A stretch of 64,000 nucleotides of DNA from positions 57,378,001-57,442,000 of the forward strand of contig JAZBRS010000020.1 in NCBI GenBank assembly GCA_037176725.1. The letters are read 5' to 3'. The position numbers were made by a program, and so were the translations under genes. The notes beneath the pieces are model-generated. The model saw only the letters and a program-made list of their open reading frames with translations, did no database searches and was not told the origin of the DNA. The stretch comes from Posidonia oceanica. Lineage: Eukaryota > Streptophyta > Magnoliopsida > Alismatales > Posidoniaceae. Shown one piece after another: positions 1 to 9,444 of this stretch. The first letter of the stretch is position 1; the number at the start of each line of letters is the position of its first letter.

Positions 1-2459
1 GGTAGGGACCTATATGCAGTAAAAGAAAGCTATAGGGTTCCAATGCAATGCAAGGCTAAAAATGCAAATGCATGCAGCATGTGGGCCTACATGTAATGTA
101 GGAAGGCATGCCAGATTATGGGCAATGCAATGGCAATGATTAAAGCATGCAACAGTTAAGATATGCAATTAAAATGACTGTTGTGCAAGATTGCAATGCA
201 ACATGGCAGCTAAATGATATTTAAGTGCAAAATTAATGCATGCTGGGCTTATATGCAAATACAAGAGGCAAATGCAATGCCAATGAAGCTAAAACATGGC
301 ATTTAATGGCTTCTAGATGCAGGCAGGGCTTATATGCAATTAAAACCTAATGCAGGGTTAAAATGCAATGCCAGATTAGCTTTAGAAGTGCAATTAAAAG
401 ACTTCTAGATGCAGGTAAGCCCTTAATGCACTTAAATGAGGTGCAAAATTTGCATGCAATGCAATGCAATTTAAAAGAATGCATTTAAAGGGCTTCTAGA
501 GGCAGAAAGGACCTTAATGCAATTTTTAAAACATACTGGGCTTTATTGCAATGTAATAAAGTTAACACTTGCATTTAAATCACAGTTTATAGCGAAACAG
601 GACCTAAATGCAAATATTAAAACTCTCGGTACTTATTTACAATGCAATAAGGCAAGAAAATCTCATTTAAATCACATGTAAACATGTTATAGGACTTAAA
701 TGCAATTTTCAGAACATGCAGATGTTTTATGCAATGCAATAAAGTCAAAAATGCATGTTAAATGAATGCTTAATTGATGCAGGACTAATATGCAATTTAA
801 TTAAAAGCTAAGGATGCAAATGCAATGTAACAAAACAAAATCAGAGATATCGATATCATGCATGCTGTGATTTATTTAGGACCTAAATGCAAATAAATTA
901 GAGCATGGGGATGCAAATGCAATACAGTAAGGTAAAATCCTAAATTAAATGCATGCTGTGATTTATTTTAGGACTTAAGTGCAAATAAAGTAAAACAGTG
1001 GGCTTAGATGCAATGCAACAAAGTTAAAATGCTGATTTAAATGATTTTAATTGATGTAGGACCTAAATGCAAGCATAAAATAAACATGAGGTCCTAAATG
1101 CAATGCATTCAAATAAATTTAAATTACTTAAGCTGTAGAGGGACTGAAATGCAAATAAAATAACATGCAGTACTTTATTTTAATGCAGTATAGTTTAAAT
1201 GCAGATTTAAATGAAATGCCATTGATGTAAGGACCCAGATGCAAACATAAATAAACCTAGGGACCTAAGTGCAATGCATGCATTAATAGAAAAAATAAAA
1301 TGATGATTTAAGTTGCTATAGTGCTTCAGTGTCTTTCGACACCTACAGCACTGCAGCGGAGGGGGGAGGAGCTCGCGATGGCACGGTGGCGAGCGGTGGG
1401 CGGTGCTAGTGGCCTAGGAAGCTGCGGACGGTGCTCCGGAGGCTGGCGGTAGTCTCGGCGGCGTGTGCGAGTGCCAGAAGGGGTCTGCTGATCTCGACGG
1501 CCTGTTGTAGAGGAGGCCTGAGGCGAAGCAGGTGCTGGAGGCTACGGAAGACGGTGGGCGGTGCTGGGCTGCATTGCAGGAGGTGCGACGGTGTTGGCGG
1601 AGCGATCTGGAGGCTCGGAGCTTGCTGGGAGCGCGACGGCGCTGCAGTGGCTCGTCGAAGAAGACAACACTGTAGCGCGGCGCCAAAAGCTAATCTAGGG
1701 CTCTAAGCTCAGGTCTAGCTAGCTAGGAAGCACAAGGGAGGTACAAGGAGCTTAGAGGTAAGGTTGCTTACCTGTGGCGAGGTCTGAGGAGCGCTGTCGA
1801 CCTCCTGCGGATTCGCTGCTGTAGACGGAGGTGGGGGCGACACTGCGGGCGTCGCCGGCGGTTGGGGAAGATCGGCGAAGGTTGCTGGTGTGCCGAGGAA
1901 GCTTCGGAGCCAAACAGAAGGGGATTTGGTGCACTGAGGCCGGAGAATTTTGGGTCTCTCTGCCCAATTCGGGTCTCCTCTGGGCTATGTAGCTCTCTCC
2001 GGTGGTCTCTCACACTCTCTGGGATCGTGGGAGGCTAGGGAGTGTGGAGGAGGTGAGCTGGGGTGCGTGCAAGGCTGGGGTGAGGTGAATTTTGCAATGG
2101 GTGTGCATGCGGGCAAAAGAAAGGGAAATGGGTTCTCTGGTTTGGTTTTTGTTTGCTGGGTGTTGCTCTCACCAAGTGCTGCTGCTCTCCTCCTGATGCT
2201 ACCCTCTTCCCTTCCTCTGATGATGCTCTCCAATGGATCAAGAGGAGCTGCGTTTTTTAATGGAGGTTTTTTTTTTAGGATAAGGTGGCTGTGCTGGGTT
2301 TTTGCAGAGGTTTTAAGGGGCTGCCATTGGCTGAGGCCTTGGCTGAGGCCTTGGCTGAGAGAGCGGGAAAGAAGGAGGAGGAGATGGCCAGATGGGAAGG
2401 GTAGTAAATGGTGAGGAAGGCTGTGCAAAATGGTGCATGTCGAGGGTGTTGTTGAGGTG

Positions 2460-2760
2460 AAGAGGCTTCTGCAGATGGAGAGAAAAAAAAAGGAAAAAAT
2501 GAAGAGGAAGAGAAGGGGAGGTCATGGGCTACTGTGGGCTGAGAAGGAAAAAAAAAAGAAAAAAGAAAAAAAGAAGGTAATGGGCCAGGCTGAAGGTGGA
2601 GGAGAAAAGGGAAAAAGAAAAGAAAAAGAAGAGAAATAGGTGGGTTGGGCTGAAGGAATAGGAAAAGAAAGAGAAAGAAAAAAGGAAAGGAAGGAGAAAA
2701 AGAAGAAAAAGAGTGGGAAAAAAGGAAGAAGAAGAAGAAGAAGGCTTGGAAGATGGAGAA
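2460..2760. repeat. Purine-rich low-complexity tract
   Basis: The plus strand is almost entirely A and G, with GAAAAA, GAAG and AAGG words. Similar tracts occur at 40020-40230 and 41036-41290 in the solo LTR, so this is a recurring LTR component. Open frames through it are K/E/R- or F/L/S-only and are not taken as genes. Confidence 0.8.
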
Positions 2761-2779
2761 GAGCTTGCAAGGGTTTGTG

Positions 2780-3170
2780 CATGGTGTGACCTAGGATTTA
2801 ACCTAGGGTTTAGGAGTGCTAACCTAGGGTTTAAGTGCTAACCTAGAGTCTTTTCTAGGGTTTAAGAAGTGCAAACCTAGGGTTTAACCTAAGATTTAAG
2901 TGCTAACCTAGAGTTTTTCTAGGGTTTTAACCTAGAGTTTTCTAGGGTTTTAGAAGTGCAAACCTAGGGTTTAACCTAGGGTTTAGGTGCTAACCTAGAG
3001 TTTTTCTAGGGTTTTAACCTAGAGTTTTCTAGGGTTTTAGAAGTGCAAACCTAGGGTTTAACCTAGGGTTTAGGAGAGGCTTACCTAAAGTTTTCCTAGG
3101 TTTTAGAGAATGCTAACCTAGAGTTTTCTAGGGTTTCTGGTTTAGAACATAAGTGTTAAATGGGTCTGGT
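2780..3170. repeat. Degenerate telomere-like tandem repeat, about 87-bp period
   Basis: Words CCTAGGGTTTAACCTAGGG, GCTAACCTAGAG and TCTAGGGTTTT recur. The phrase AAGTGCAAACCTAGGG starts near 2867, 2954 and 3041, which gives an exact 87-bp spacing. The core resembles plant telomere TTTAGGG but is not a pure heptamer array. It lies just inside the 5' end of a minus-strand LTR. Confidence 0.75.
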
Positions 3171-3224
3171 TTTAGGGTTTCAGAGAGAACCACCAAATTG
3201 GCATGTCAAAATGGGGTGTCTACA

Positions 3225-3454
3225 TTCACCTCCCCAATCTGAATGCAAAGACTTAATCTCAGCATTGAATTGCACTTTCACCCAGCTTTTAAACTTCTAA
3301 AAGATAGAATAGACTTCTGATTTGAGTGTCAATGGAAAAATTCACACAAACTTAGTATAATCATCAATAAAAGAAACCACATATTTGTGGCCATTTGAAG
3401 AAATCACAGGGGAAGTCCACACATCAGAAAAGACCAATTCAAATGCTTTATTAC
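3225..3454 (-). pseudogene. Ty1/copia integrase fragment
   Basis: A minus-strand frame reads a copia integrase core piece: FSDVWTSP, a GHKYVVSFIDDYTKFV block, then KSEVYSIF, KFKSWVKVQF, EIKSLHSD and GGE. These match the DxWGP, FIDDYSR and KSEV...LRSDNGGE blocks of copia integrases, including two catalytic-core aspartates. Two in-frame stops are present (after TKFV and after YSIF), so it is dead. The fragment is bounded on both sides by Tat LTR termini (3224 and 3455). It is therefore a sliver of an older copia element into which two Tat-type LTRs inserted. No copia LTR is visible. Confidence 0.75.
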
Positions 3455-4293
3455 TGTGACCGTCCTGGCAACACGGCACGCACTGCCAAAGCTCGCGCGC
3501 ACCGACCGATAAGAGGTCACGGCTAATGGTGAATCTGAGGAAGGACACTAGAATCGAATACACCAGAAAAAGGCGAAGAAAACAAAAGATAAAGCAAAAA
3601 CGGAGTCGCCACCTAGTCTATTGTCAGAAAGATGTGGAAAATTGATGAAAGCATGATTAAAACATGCAAATGCGCTAATGCTGCTAAATGCATGACTCGT
3701 GCCAATGGATGAGACACAATGGTCATTGCGGGCCAGAGAAAGGATAAGGACTCCTGTTATGCATGGGGAAGGTGTTAGACACCCTAATGCGCTTGGAATC
3801 CGTCTTTCTAGGCTTTTTCACTCGCATATGCGGGAATGTCGGCAGTGCTTGCCAATAACTGTACTCCTGGAGGCGAGGAATGCTATGCCATGCGATGAAT
3901 GCTTTAATATGCTTGGATGTATGCTTAAGATGTCACGATACATGATGGAAAACAAAACATGCGATCTATGTGCTCAGTAGTGCTGCCAGTGTTCTGAATC
4001 GAGCATGCCTCGGTCCCAAAGAACTCTAGACAGTAAGCATCATCGTCCTAATGGATGCAGGCGAGAAACCAAAACGTCGAAGAAAGCAATGCACTGCGAA
4101 TAGCGACATGCGATGGAAACCAAGTTCGAGGCGGAAAACCATGGGAAAACAGGCGATGCAAGGTATAAAACAGGAAAACTGTGATCAAACAGTATGCTTG
4201 GATGCTAGAGCATGCACTGGAAGCGACCAAAGTTGAAAAATGATGTTTCAATCAAACACGGAGCTTGAAATCATGACACAGTAGAGTTAAAGT

Positions 4294-4351
4294 GTTGGAT
4301 GCTAGAGTACCCAATGTCTTACATAAGACGCTGGGATTCTCAGCATTTAAC
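4294..4351. repeat. Two abutting 29-nt inverted-repeat modules
   Basis: The units are 4294-4322 and 4323-4351. Each has a GTTGGATGC- or ATAAGACGC-like left arm and a TGTCTTAC- or GCATTTAAC-like right arm around an 11-nt centre. They belong to the dispersed module family described in the findings. Confidence 0.75.
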
Positions 4352-4517
4352 AGAGAAACCCCAGATAATGAAGAACATGGATATTCATTTTGAAAAATGA
4401 TTTTAATGCCATATGAAAACTGGGGATGAGTAAATCATGCCAGAAAATCGATGCAATGGCAAACAAACCTCAAAAACATGATGCAAGCATTAAATCTAGA
4501 TTTAATAGGCACATGGT

Positions 4518-4575
4518 GTTAGACGCTGGAATACACAACGTCCAACATAAGAGGCTGGAATACTCAGTGTCCAAC
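4518..4575. repeat. Two abutting 29-nt inverted-repeat modules
   Basis: The units are 4518-4546 (GTTAGACGC...ACGTCCAAC) and 4547-4575 (ATAAGAGGC...GTGTCCAAC). They have the same arm grammar and length as the pair at 4294. Confidence 0.75.
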
Positions 4576-4729
4576 GTAGAGAACAAAAATATGGCGCATT
4601 CAAGGATCATAAATCATGGAAATCAAAGAGCAACTGAAGAGGAATCAAAACTTGACATGCGTTCTGAAACCAAGCAATAATCCAAGAGAAAATGATTTTA
4701 AATGCCATTTGGAAATAATGAACTGGGAC

Positions 4730-4786
4730 GTAAGACGCTACAGATCTGGCGTCTTACATAAGATGCTGCAGTATCCTGTGTCTTAC
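4730..4786. repeat. Abutting 28-nt and 29-nt inverted-repeat modules
   Basis: Unit 4730-4757 has perfect 9-nt inverted arms, GTAAGACGC and GCGTCTTAC, around 10 nt. Unit 4758-4786 is a degenerate neighbour (ATAAGATGC...GTGTCTTAC). Confidence 0.8.
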
Positions 4787-4958
4787 ACCCAGGAAGGCTA
4801 TTTTGGTAAAAAAGGGCGATGAATCCCAAAAAAGTATTAGCACATGATCTAAACAGGATGCTCAGGAGTTCACGAGAATGCATGCATCATATTAATCCTC
4901 AAAGAAAACATCCAAACCACATTTGCAAGGAAGCATGCTTAAAAAGACAAACAGAGAC

Positions 4959-5015
4959 ATAAGACGTTTTGAAAGGGTGCATCTTACATAAGCCGCACTA
5001 GTTTCAACATCTTAC
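4959..5015. repeat. Two degenerate inverted-repeat modules
   Basis: The units are 4959-4987 (ATAAGACGT...GCATCTTAC, 29 nt) and 4988-5015 (ATAAGCCGC...ACATCTTAC, 28 nt). They are clearly related to the other modules but the arms have more mismatches. Confidence 0.65.
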
Positions 5016-5855
5016 AGATCGAGAAATCTCAGAGCATGATCAAGCATCCAAAATGATTCAAAATGGAAAACTAACTATCTAGTAAGCATGAGCATGCAAA
5101 AACGAACATAAACATGCAATCAGTGTATGAAATGGGTGTGTGGATTGTTCCACCCACCTCCCACCTCTTGCCGCCAGAGTTCATGGCATCTCTGGCCATC
5201 AGAGAGACCAGAGACCCATGAAGCTTGGCTGTGGAGCTTCATGAGGATGAGGGAGGAGTGAGGGACGCTATGAGGAGGAGAGAATTACCTGTGGTGCGAG
5301 CCGGAGGTGTGCCTCAGAGTTGACCGGAGTTGGTGGACGGCGAGCTCGGACGGCACTGGTGCAGGTGCGGCGAGCTTGGGAATGGAGGCTTGGCTGCCGG
5401 AGGACACTTAGGGGGCTCTCTCTCACATGAAGGGAGGTTAAGGATCGCTCCAGAGTGCTGGGAATGCTCTGGTTCTCTGAATTGGGTTGCACCACCGGTT
5501 TGGGTTGGGTTCTCCTCCTCCTTTTCGTTCGATCAGGCTTGCACAAGGTGGAGTCAGTGGCAGCGCATGGTCTGGAGGTCGTGGCAGGAGGTGGCGTGCA
5601 TAGGAGATGGCACAGGGTGGCAGGGTGTGCTCTGGCAAGGAAGGGCGTGGTCTGGCAGGAGGTGGCGTGCACGAGAGATGGAGGTCGTGGGCGGCAGTTT
5701 GTGCTGGAGAGAGTTTGTGCAGGCGGCTCCAAGGAGAGGTGCTGGCTCATGGGGCGAGCCAGGTGATGAGGCTATCCATGGGGTGCGGCGGAGCTGGCAG
5801 TGGACGACTCTGGGTGTGCCGGAGCTCAGGCCAAAGGCACTATCACGACCGGCGT

Positions 5856-5971
5856 GTTGGACGCTCAACTAAGCTGCATCCTACGTAAGATGTTGGCTGA
5901 CATAGCGTCCAACGTAGGACGTTGTCATGCCTAGCGTCTTACGTAAGACACTGGCCCGGGCAGCGTCCAAC
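5856..5971. repeat. Array of four exact-length 29-nt inverted-repeat modules
   Basis: The units are 5856-5884, 5885-5913, 5914-5942 and 5943-5971 with no spacer. Left arms are GTTGGACGC, GTAAGATGT, GTAGGACGT and GTAAGACAC. Right arms are GCATCCTAC, GCGTCCAAC, GCGTCTTAC and GCGTCCAAC. Centres differ completely in sequence but not in length. The array lies in the U3-like half of the minus-strand LTR. Confidence 0.85.
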
Positions 5972-6168
5972 GGCCCAGAGAGGTTTTTAGGGTATTTCTT
6001 GGGATTTTCTTAGGAGTTGGCTTAGGTTAAGGCTGAAGTAAGGCTTAGGTAAGGTTTAGGTGGGGTGGGGTTAGGGTTTGGGTTGGAGGTTGGGTCCGCC
6101 ATGCCACGATCCGATCAAGCTTCCAGAGAAATCCACCAACGACCAGTTGTCAAAACGGGGTGTCTACA

Positions 6169-6185
6169 GATGCCCCTCCCTAAGC
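6169..6185 (-). promoter_or_regulatory. Polypurine tract of minus-strand body 1
   Basis: On the minus strand AGGGAGGGGCATC immediately precedes the LTR terminus TGTAGACACC. The same arrangement is found at 50699 and, on the plus strand, at 31220-31234. This position marks plus-strand DNA priming in LTR elements and identifies 3455-6168 as a 3' LTR. Confidence 0.75.
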
Positions 6186-6627
6186 GAGGTCAAGCATAGC
6201 GAGACCGTGGCTCAGGGTTGACAAGACACCCTACCTGATGTTGATAGGAGCACAGATGCTATTGGCGTGAGTCACTTATCCGACGGAGGCACCGAAAGTC
6301 ATGACTCGTCGCCGCGATGCAAATGATGATGCAGACACTAGTGTGCGATGCTAATGCAGATGCGATGTTTACGCTAATGCTCATTACGTTGTACTCCGCT
6401 GGGGGGCCCGGGTCATGCATGCGTGTGCAAGGATGTTGCGGATGATGCATTGTTGTGGGTCGCTGGGCAGTGCGGGGAAAGCCAGACGATGATGCGGGTC
6501 ACTGGGTTGCCTGGATCCAGGTGACGGTGTTGCCATTCGCTGAGCCCTGCTCTAAGCTAAGGCGATGCAGATGTTGTGTATGCAATGTTGGGGTTGTGCA
6601 TGCGATGTCGAGCATGTAATGCTGAGG

Positions 6628-7275
6628 AAGCGATCCTGGCCGTGCACTACCGTGGGTGTCATCTTAAGACGGCAGGCTACAGAGAACTGCGGGTGCTGAA
6701 GATTCCACCTTGAGCAATACGCGGAACCGGGGGTTCGATTCCTAGGTACGCAATGTCGGGGAATGCGGAATGTAGGAGTTGGTGTGATGACTACACGGAG
6801 TATAACAGTGCAATGAGAATGCAGTGTAATGCAATGTAATGCGATGCAAAGTGATGCAAATGCAGTGTAGTGCAGTGTATATACTATGCGATGTAATATG
6901 GAGCATGCGATGCCAAGAAAGCGATCCTAGCCGCGCACTTCCGCGGGTGTCATCCTAAGCCAGCAGACTGCAGGGAGCTACGAGTACTGAGGACGCTACC
7001 TTGAGCAACACACGGGACCAGGGGTTCGATTTCTAAGCACGCAATGCCGAGGTGAGGCGAAAATGCGATGTGAATGTGCAATGCAAATACATGCAATAGA
7101 CTGCAGTGTGATGCGATGTCAGGCACGCGATACCGCGAAGACGATCCTAGCTGCACACTACCGCAGGTGTCATCCTAAGCAGGCAAACTACGTAGAGTTG
7201 CGGGTGCTGAGGACGCCACCATAAGCAATACACGAACCAGGGGTTCCAATTCTAAGCACGCAATGCCCAGGTGAT
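6628..7275. repeat. Three dispersed copies of a unit of about 130 bp
   Basis: Copies near 6628-6760, 6927-7060 and 7144-7275 share CGCACTACCGCGGGTGTCAT, a GCGGGTGCTGAGGA block and a GGGGTTCGATTCCTA-like end. One more copy is at 51290-51425 in body 2. The GGTTCGATTCC core fits a tRNA B-box, but no cloverleaf can be drawn, so I do not call a tRNA. Confidence 0.6.
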
Positions 7276-7429
7276 GCTAAAATGCGATGCTAGTACTGAC
7301 TCTACTGGGAGACACATGCAAAGTACGTGATGGCATGTAATGAGATGCAAAGACATGCGACATATTGCTATGCAATGCAATGAGACGCTATATGACAAAA
7401 TGCAATGATGAGGGGCGTGATAAGTTGAT

Positions 7430-7700
7430 GGACTCATCACCGGATAGTTGAGGTTATCAGCCCAAGAAGTTAACGAACTCATCACCGAATAGTTAGGGGT
7501 ATCAACCCTAGAGGAGTTAATGGACTCATCACCGGATAGTTAGGGATTATCGGCCCTATGAGGAGTTAACAGACTCATCACCGGATAGTTGGGGATTATC
7601 AGTCCTATGAGGAGTTAATGGACTCTTCACCAGATAGTTAGGAGCATCAACCCTATTAAGAGTTAACAGACTCATCGTCGGATAGTTAGGGGTATCAACC
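7430..7700. repeat. Tandem repeat of about 50 bp, six copies
   Basis: The unit carries GAGTTAACGGACTCATCACC, GGATAGTTAGGG and ATCAGCCCTA. About six diverged copies occur here and three to four in body 2 at 51550-51700, so the array length differs between the two bodies. Confidence 0.75.
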
Positions 7701-8199
7701 CGTGGAGGATGAGACGATTCCAAGAGGCAGCATAGATGCCCCTGGTATCGAGGGTGATGACAGGCTAGCGAGTCTATCAGGCAAGAGGGGTGATGACAAG
7801 TCGGATGACTTGTAACCACAGATGCAAAATGCAACGAGAATACCACACCGGAAGATGCAGCAGAGGTCCGTAGACGCTCCCGTGACAGTTAGGGGTGTCA
7901 GCCCGGATGCAGATGGGAATCTGATACCACAGGGCAGTAGAAAAGATGCCCCTGGTATTGGATGAAAGATACCAGGGGACAGCCGAAGCGCTCTTAGCAT
8001 CGAGATGGAGAAAATGGAGACAAAACTGACGTGTTTGCCAACCGAGTAGTTAGGGATATCAGCCCGATGCTGACATTTTAACGGGCGTCGACCGGGCAGT
8101 TAGGGCTGCCAGCCCGATACAGGGAGGATGGATGCGAGGGCTCACCGTGTAGGGTGTGCCATGCCAGTGGGGAATGCAATAGATTGATGCAAGAGAGAA

Positions 8200-8540
8200 C
8201 ACACGAGCCTGTCGTAGTGGGCGGCCCAAAAAAACTGGTGACATGCAAGGGGAGAGAAAACGAGGACAAAGCGGGGACCCAACATGATGGGTGTGCAATG
8301 GTCTCAAAGTGGGCATGCGATGTAACGCCACAGAGTGGCAAACAATGAACATGCCGGTCATCACGGACCACCCAACGCGGTGGGCGGCCAAAATTAGTAA
8401 AGATGCAGGGGAAGTGAATGCAAGAAAGAAAACGGTGACCCATCGTGGTGGGTGTGCAATGGTCTCAGAATGTGCATGTGACACGATGGTGAGTCGAGAT
8501 CATGCAGGTCATCACAGACCACCCAACGCTGTGGGTGGCC
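8200..8540. repeat. Tandem duplication, unit of about 170-180 bp
   Basis: The block containing GGGTGTGCAATGGTCTCA, then CATCACGGACCACCCAACGC and GTGGGCGGCC, occurs twice in tandem here. Body 2 has it once (56138-56260). Minus-strand open frames across it repeat the same peptide and are artefacts of the duplication. Confidence 0.65.
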
Positions 8541-8839
8541 AAAACTGGAAAAGCGCAGAGCCTCTAAGCGAGGGTCATGCAAAAACTGCTCATCCTTGAC
8601 TCCGATTTTCGAAAACAGGGATAAGGGAAGGTAGTTTATTATTGCATTTATTATGTTTTTGGTGGCTTCGGATTCAAAGCAGCTGTTTGGCGAGAGGATG
8701 CTTCCACACTTCCTGACTCAGGCCTTCTCGATCTTTGCAGAATATAGCCTTTGGCTGCATGTGGGTAACAGAAGCGTCGGATGTAGCTTCATAGCCTCCG
8801 TCTTAAATCCTCAGGGACCGACTACCGCTTTTGACGCTC

Positions 8840-8844
8840 TCGGA
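8840..8844. other. Left target-site duplication of the 23.8-kb element
   Basis: TCGGA lies directly left of the LTR terminus TGTAGATACC and is repeated at 32645-32649. The related uninterrupted site in body 2 reads CTCTCGGGTTGATTTTTC near 56610-56627. Confidence 0.85.
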
Positions 8845-9053
8845 TGTAGATACCCCATTTGGGCACTCCCTTCATGTTAGGATAGTCTCTTGCATTAGGT
8901 CGCTTTTAGAGGCCCTCCACCCATTTTTGAATCTCACTTGAGCTAAATGTTCCTCTCAAGTCCAAAATGCTATACCTTTCTAAGCCCCAAATGTTGGTAA
9001 CCTGAGTGTTCTTCACGTCCTGACCAAATTTGGAAGTCAAACTGATTAAGGGT

Positions 9054-9137
9054 GTTGTCCGCTGGATTCTCAGCGTACAACGTTGGCCGCTGGTTATCCA
9101 GCGGCTAACATTGGCCGCTGGCTTTCCAGCGTCCAAC
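9054..9137. repeat. Three abutting 28-nt inverted-repeat modules in 5' LTR
   Basis: The units are 9054-9081, 9082-9109 and 9110-9137. The middle one is a near-perfect hairpin with a 12-bp stem (GTTGGCCGCTGG / CCAGCGGCTAAC, one mismatch) and loop TTAT. The third has an 11-bp stem with loop CTTT. All three recur at 31444-31527. Confidence 0.9.
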
Positions 9138-9310
9138 GTGGCAACCCAGTCAGCCCAAGCTTTCCTTATTTGGCCTAATCCAGAAATCATGTTTTTGCCT
9201 TCTTTGGAACCTGTTGACCGGTCAAAGCCATCAAAGTCGAGTTTAATCACACTTAAGGACTCCTTAATTGGAGAATCTTCTCTGATCCTGGCAGTTATGC
9301 CTCGGAGGTC

Positions 9311-9366
9311 GTTATACGCGAGTTCTCTCGCTTATAACGTTATACGCTGGTTTTCCAGAGTATAAC
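9311..9366. repeat. Two abutting 28-nt inverted-repeat modules in 5' LTR
   Basis: The units are 9311-9338 (GTTATACGC...CGCTTATAAC) and 9339-9366 (GTTATACGCTGG / CCAGAGTATAAC, loop TTTT). They lie 55-110 bp upstream of the TATA box and recur at 31701-31756. Confidence 0.9.
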
Positions 9367-9420
9367 ACTTCTAAAACAGGAAACTCTGCTGACTTGGCAT
9401 TTGTGTCCTTTTTTGTTCCT

Positions 9421-9444
9421 CCCTTGCTTCTATAAAAGCAAGGG
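9421..9444 (+). promoter_or_regulatory. LTR TATA box inside a perfect 9-bp inverted repeat
   Basis: CCCTTGCTT (9421-9429) and AAGCAAGGG (9436-9444) are exact reverse complements flanking CTATAA, so the TATAAAA core starts in the loop and extends into the right arm. The same arrangement is intact at 31811-31834. By analogy with plant LTRs, transcription should start about 30 bp downstream. That start site is inferred. Confidence 0.75.

Larger units (their letters stand above)
1..3224 (-). mobile_element. Partial Tat-type LTR, cut by left window edge
   Basis: Read on the minus strand this begins at 3224 with TGTAGACACCCCATTTTGAC, the same terminus seen at 6168, 50698 and (as a variant) 41717. 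It runs leftward off the window. It has the layout of the other minus-strand LTRs here: a degenerate telomere-like block (2780-3170), a purine-rich block (2460-2760), a GC-rich island (about 1340-2440), then AT-rich DNA full of the word TGCAATGCAA (1-1330). Short open frames in the GC-rich island have no recognisable domain and I treat them as chance. The right flank is a copia integrase fragment, so this is a separate insertion from the array further right, with TTCAC (3225-3229) as the expected right target duplication. Its partner lies outside the window. Confidence 0.7.
3455..6168 (-). mobile_element. Tat-type LTR, 3' LTR of minus-strand body 1
   Basis: On the minus strand it starts at 6168 (TGTAGACACCCCGTTTTGAC), directly after a polypurine tract, and ends in CA at 3455. 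The 3' portion (about 3600-4150) aligns with 34740-35330 and 61790-62400, sharing the phrases GGTAAGGACTCCTGTTA and GGTCTTTCTAGGCTT-type words and an internal TGGCGACTCC near 3603-3612. The middle (4200-5140) does not match those LTRs and carries paired 29-nt inverted modules. A GC-rich island lies at 5160-5850. At 2.7 kb it is shorter than the middle LTR (about 4 kb without its insertions). The left flank ATTAC (3450-3454) would be one target duplication. Confidence 0.75.
6169..8839 (-). mobile_element. Body 1, 3' non-coding half
   Basis: Internal DNA of a minus-strand Tat-type element lying between gag and the 3' LTR. It aligns with 50699-52200 and 55600-56610 of body 2: the same beginning (GAGGTCAAGCATAGC words), the same GTGATACCACAGG and AGTTAGGGCTGCCAGCCCG blocks, and the same end (TTTTGACGCTCTCGG). 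It lacks the 3.4-kb minisatellite block that body 2 carries between those segments. No coding domain is visible, and in particular no RT or integrase, so the element is non-autonomous. It is split from its gag half (32650-34571) by the 23.8-kb insertion. Confidence 0.7.

Noticed and set aside
1414..2430. Open frames in the GC-rich island of the left LTR
   Set aside because: GC-rich DNA has few stops by chance. The frames overlap on both strands and do not match the frames in the equivalent islands of other LTRs.
2780..3170. Interstitial telomere
   Set aside because: The TAGGGTTT words are embedded in an 87-bp unit with other sequence, not a TTTAGGG heptamer array, and sit inside an LTR.
6730..6760. 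tRNA gene
   Set aside because: Only a B-box-like stretch is present; no acceptor stem, anticodon arm or A-box could be placed.
9030..9365. Plus- and minus-strand open frames in the giant element LTR (also at 31296-31721)
   Set aside because: They span the inverted-repeat modules and upstream promoter. Conservation between LTRs follows from LTR identity, not coding.
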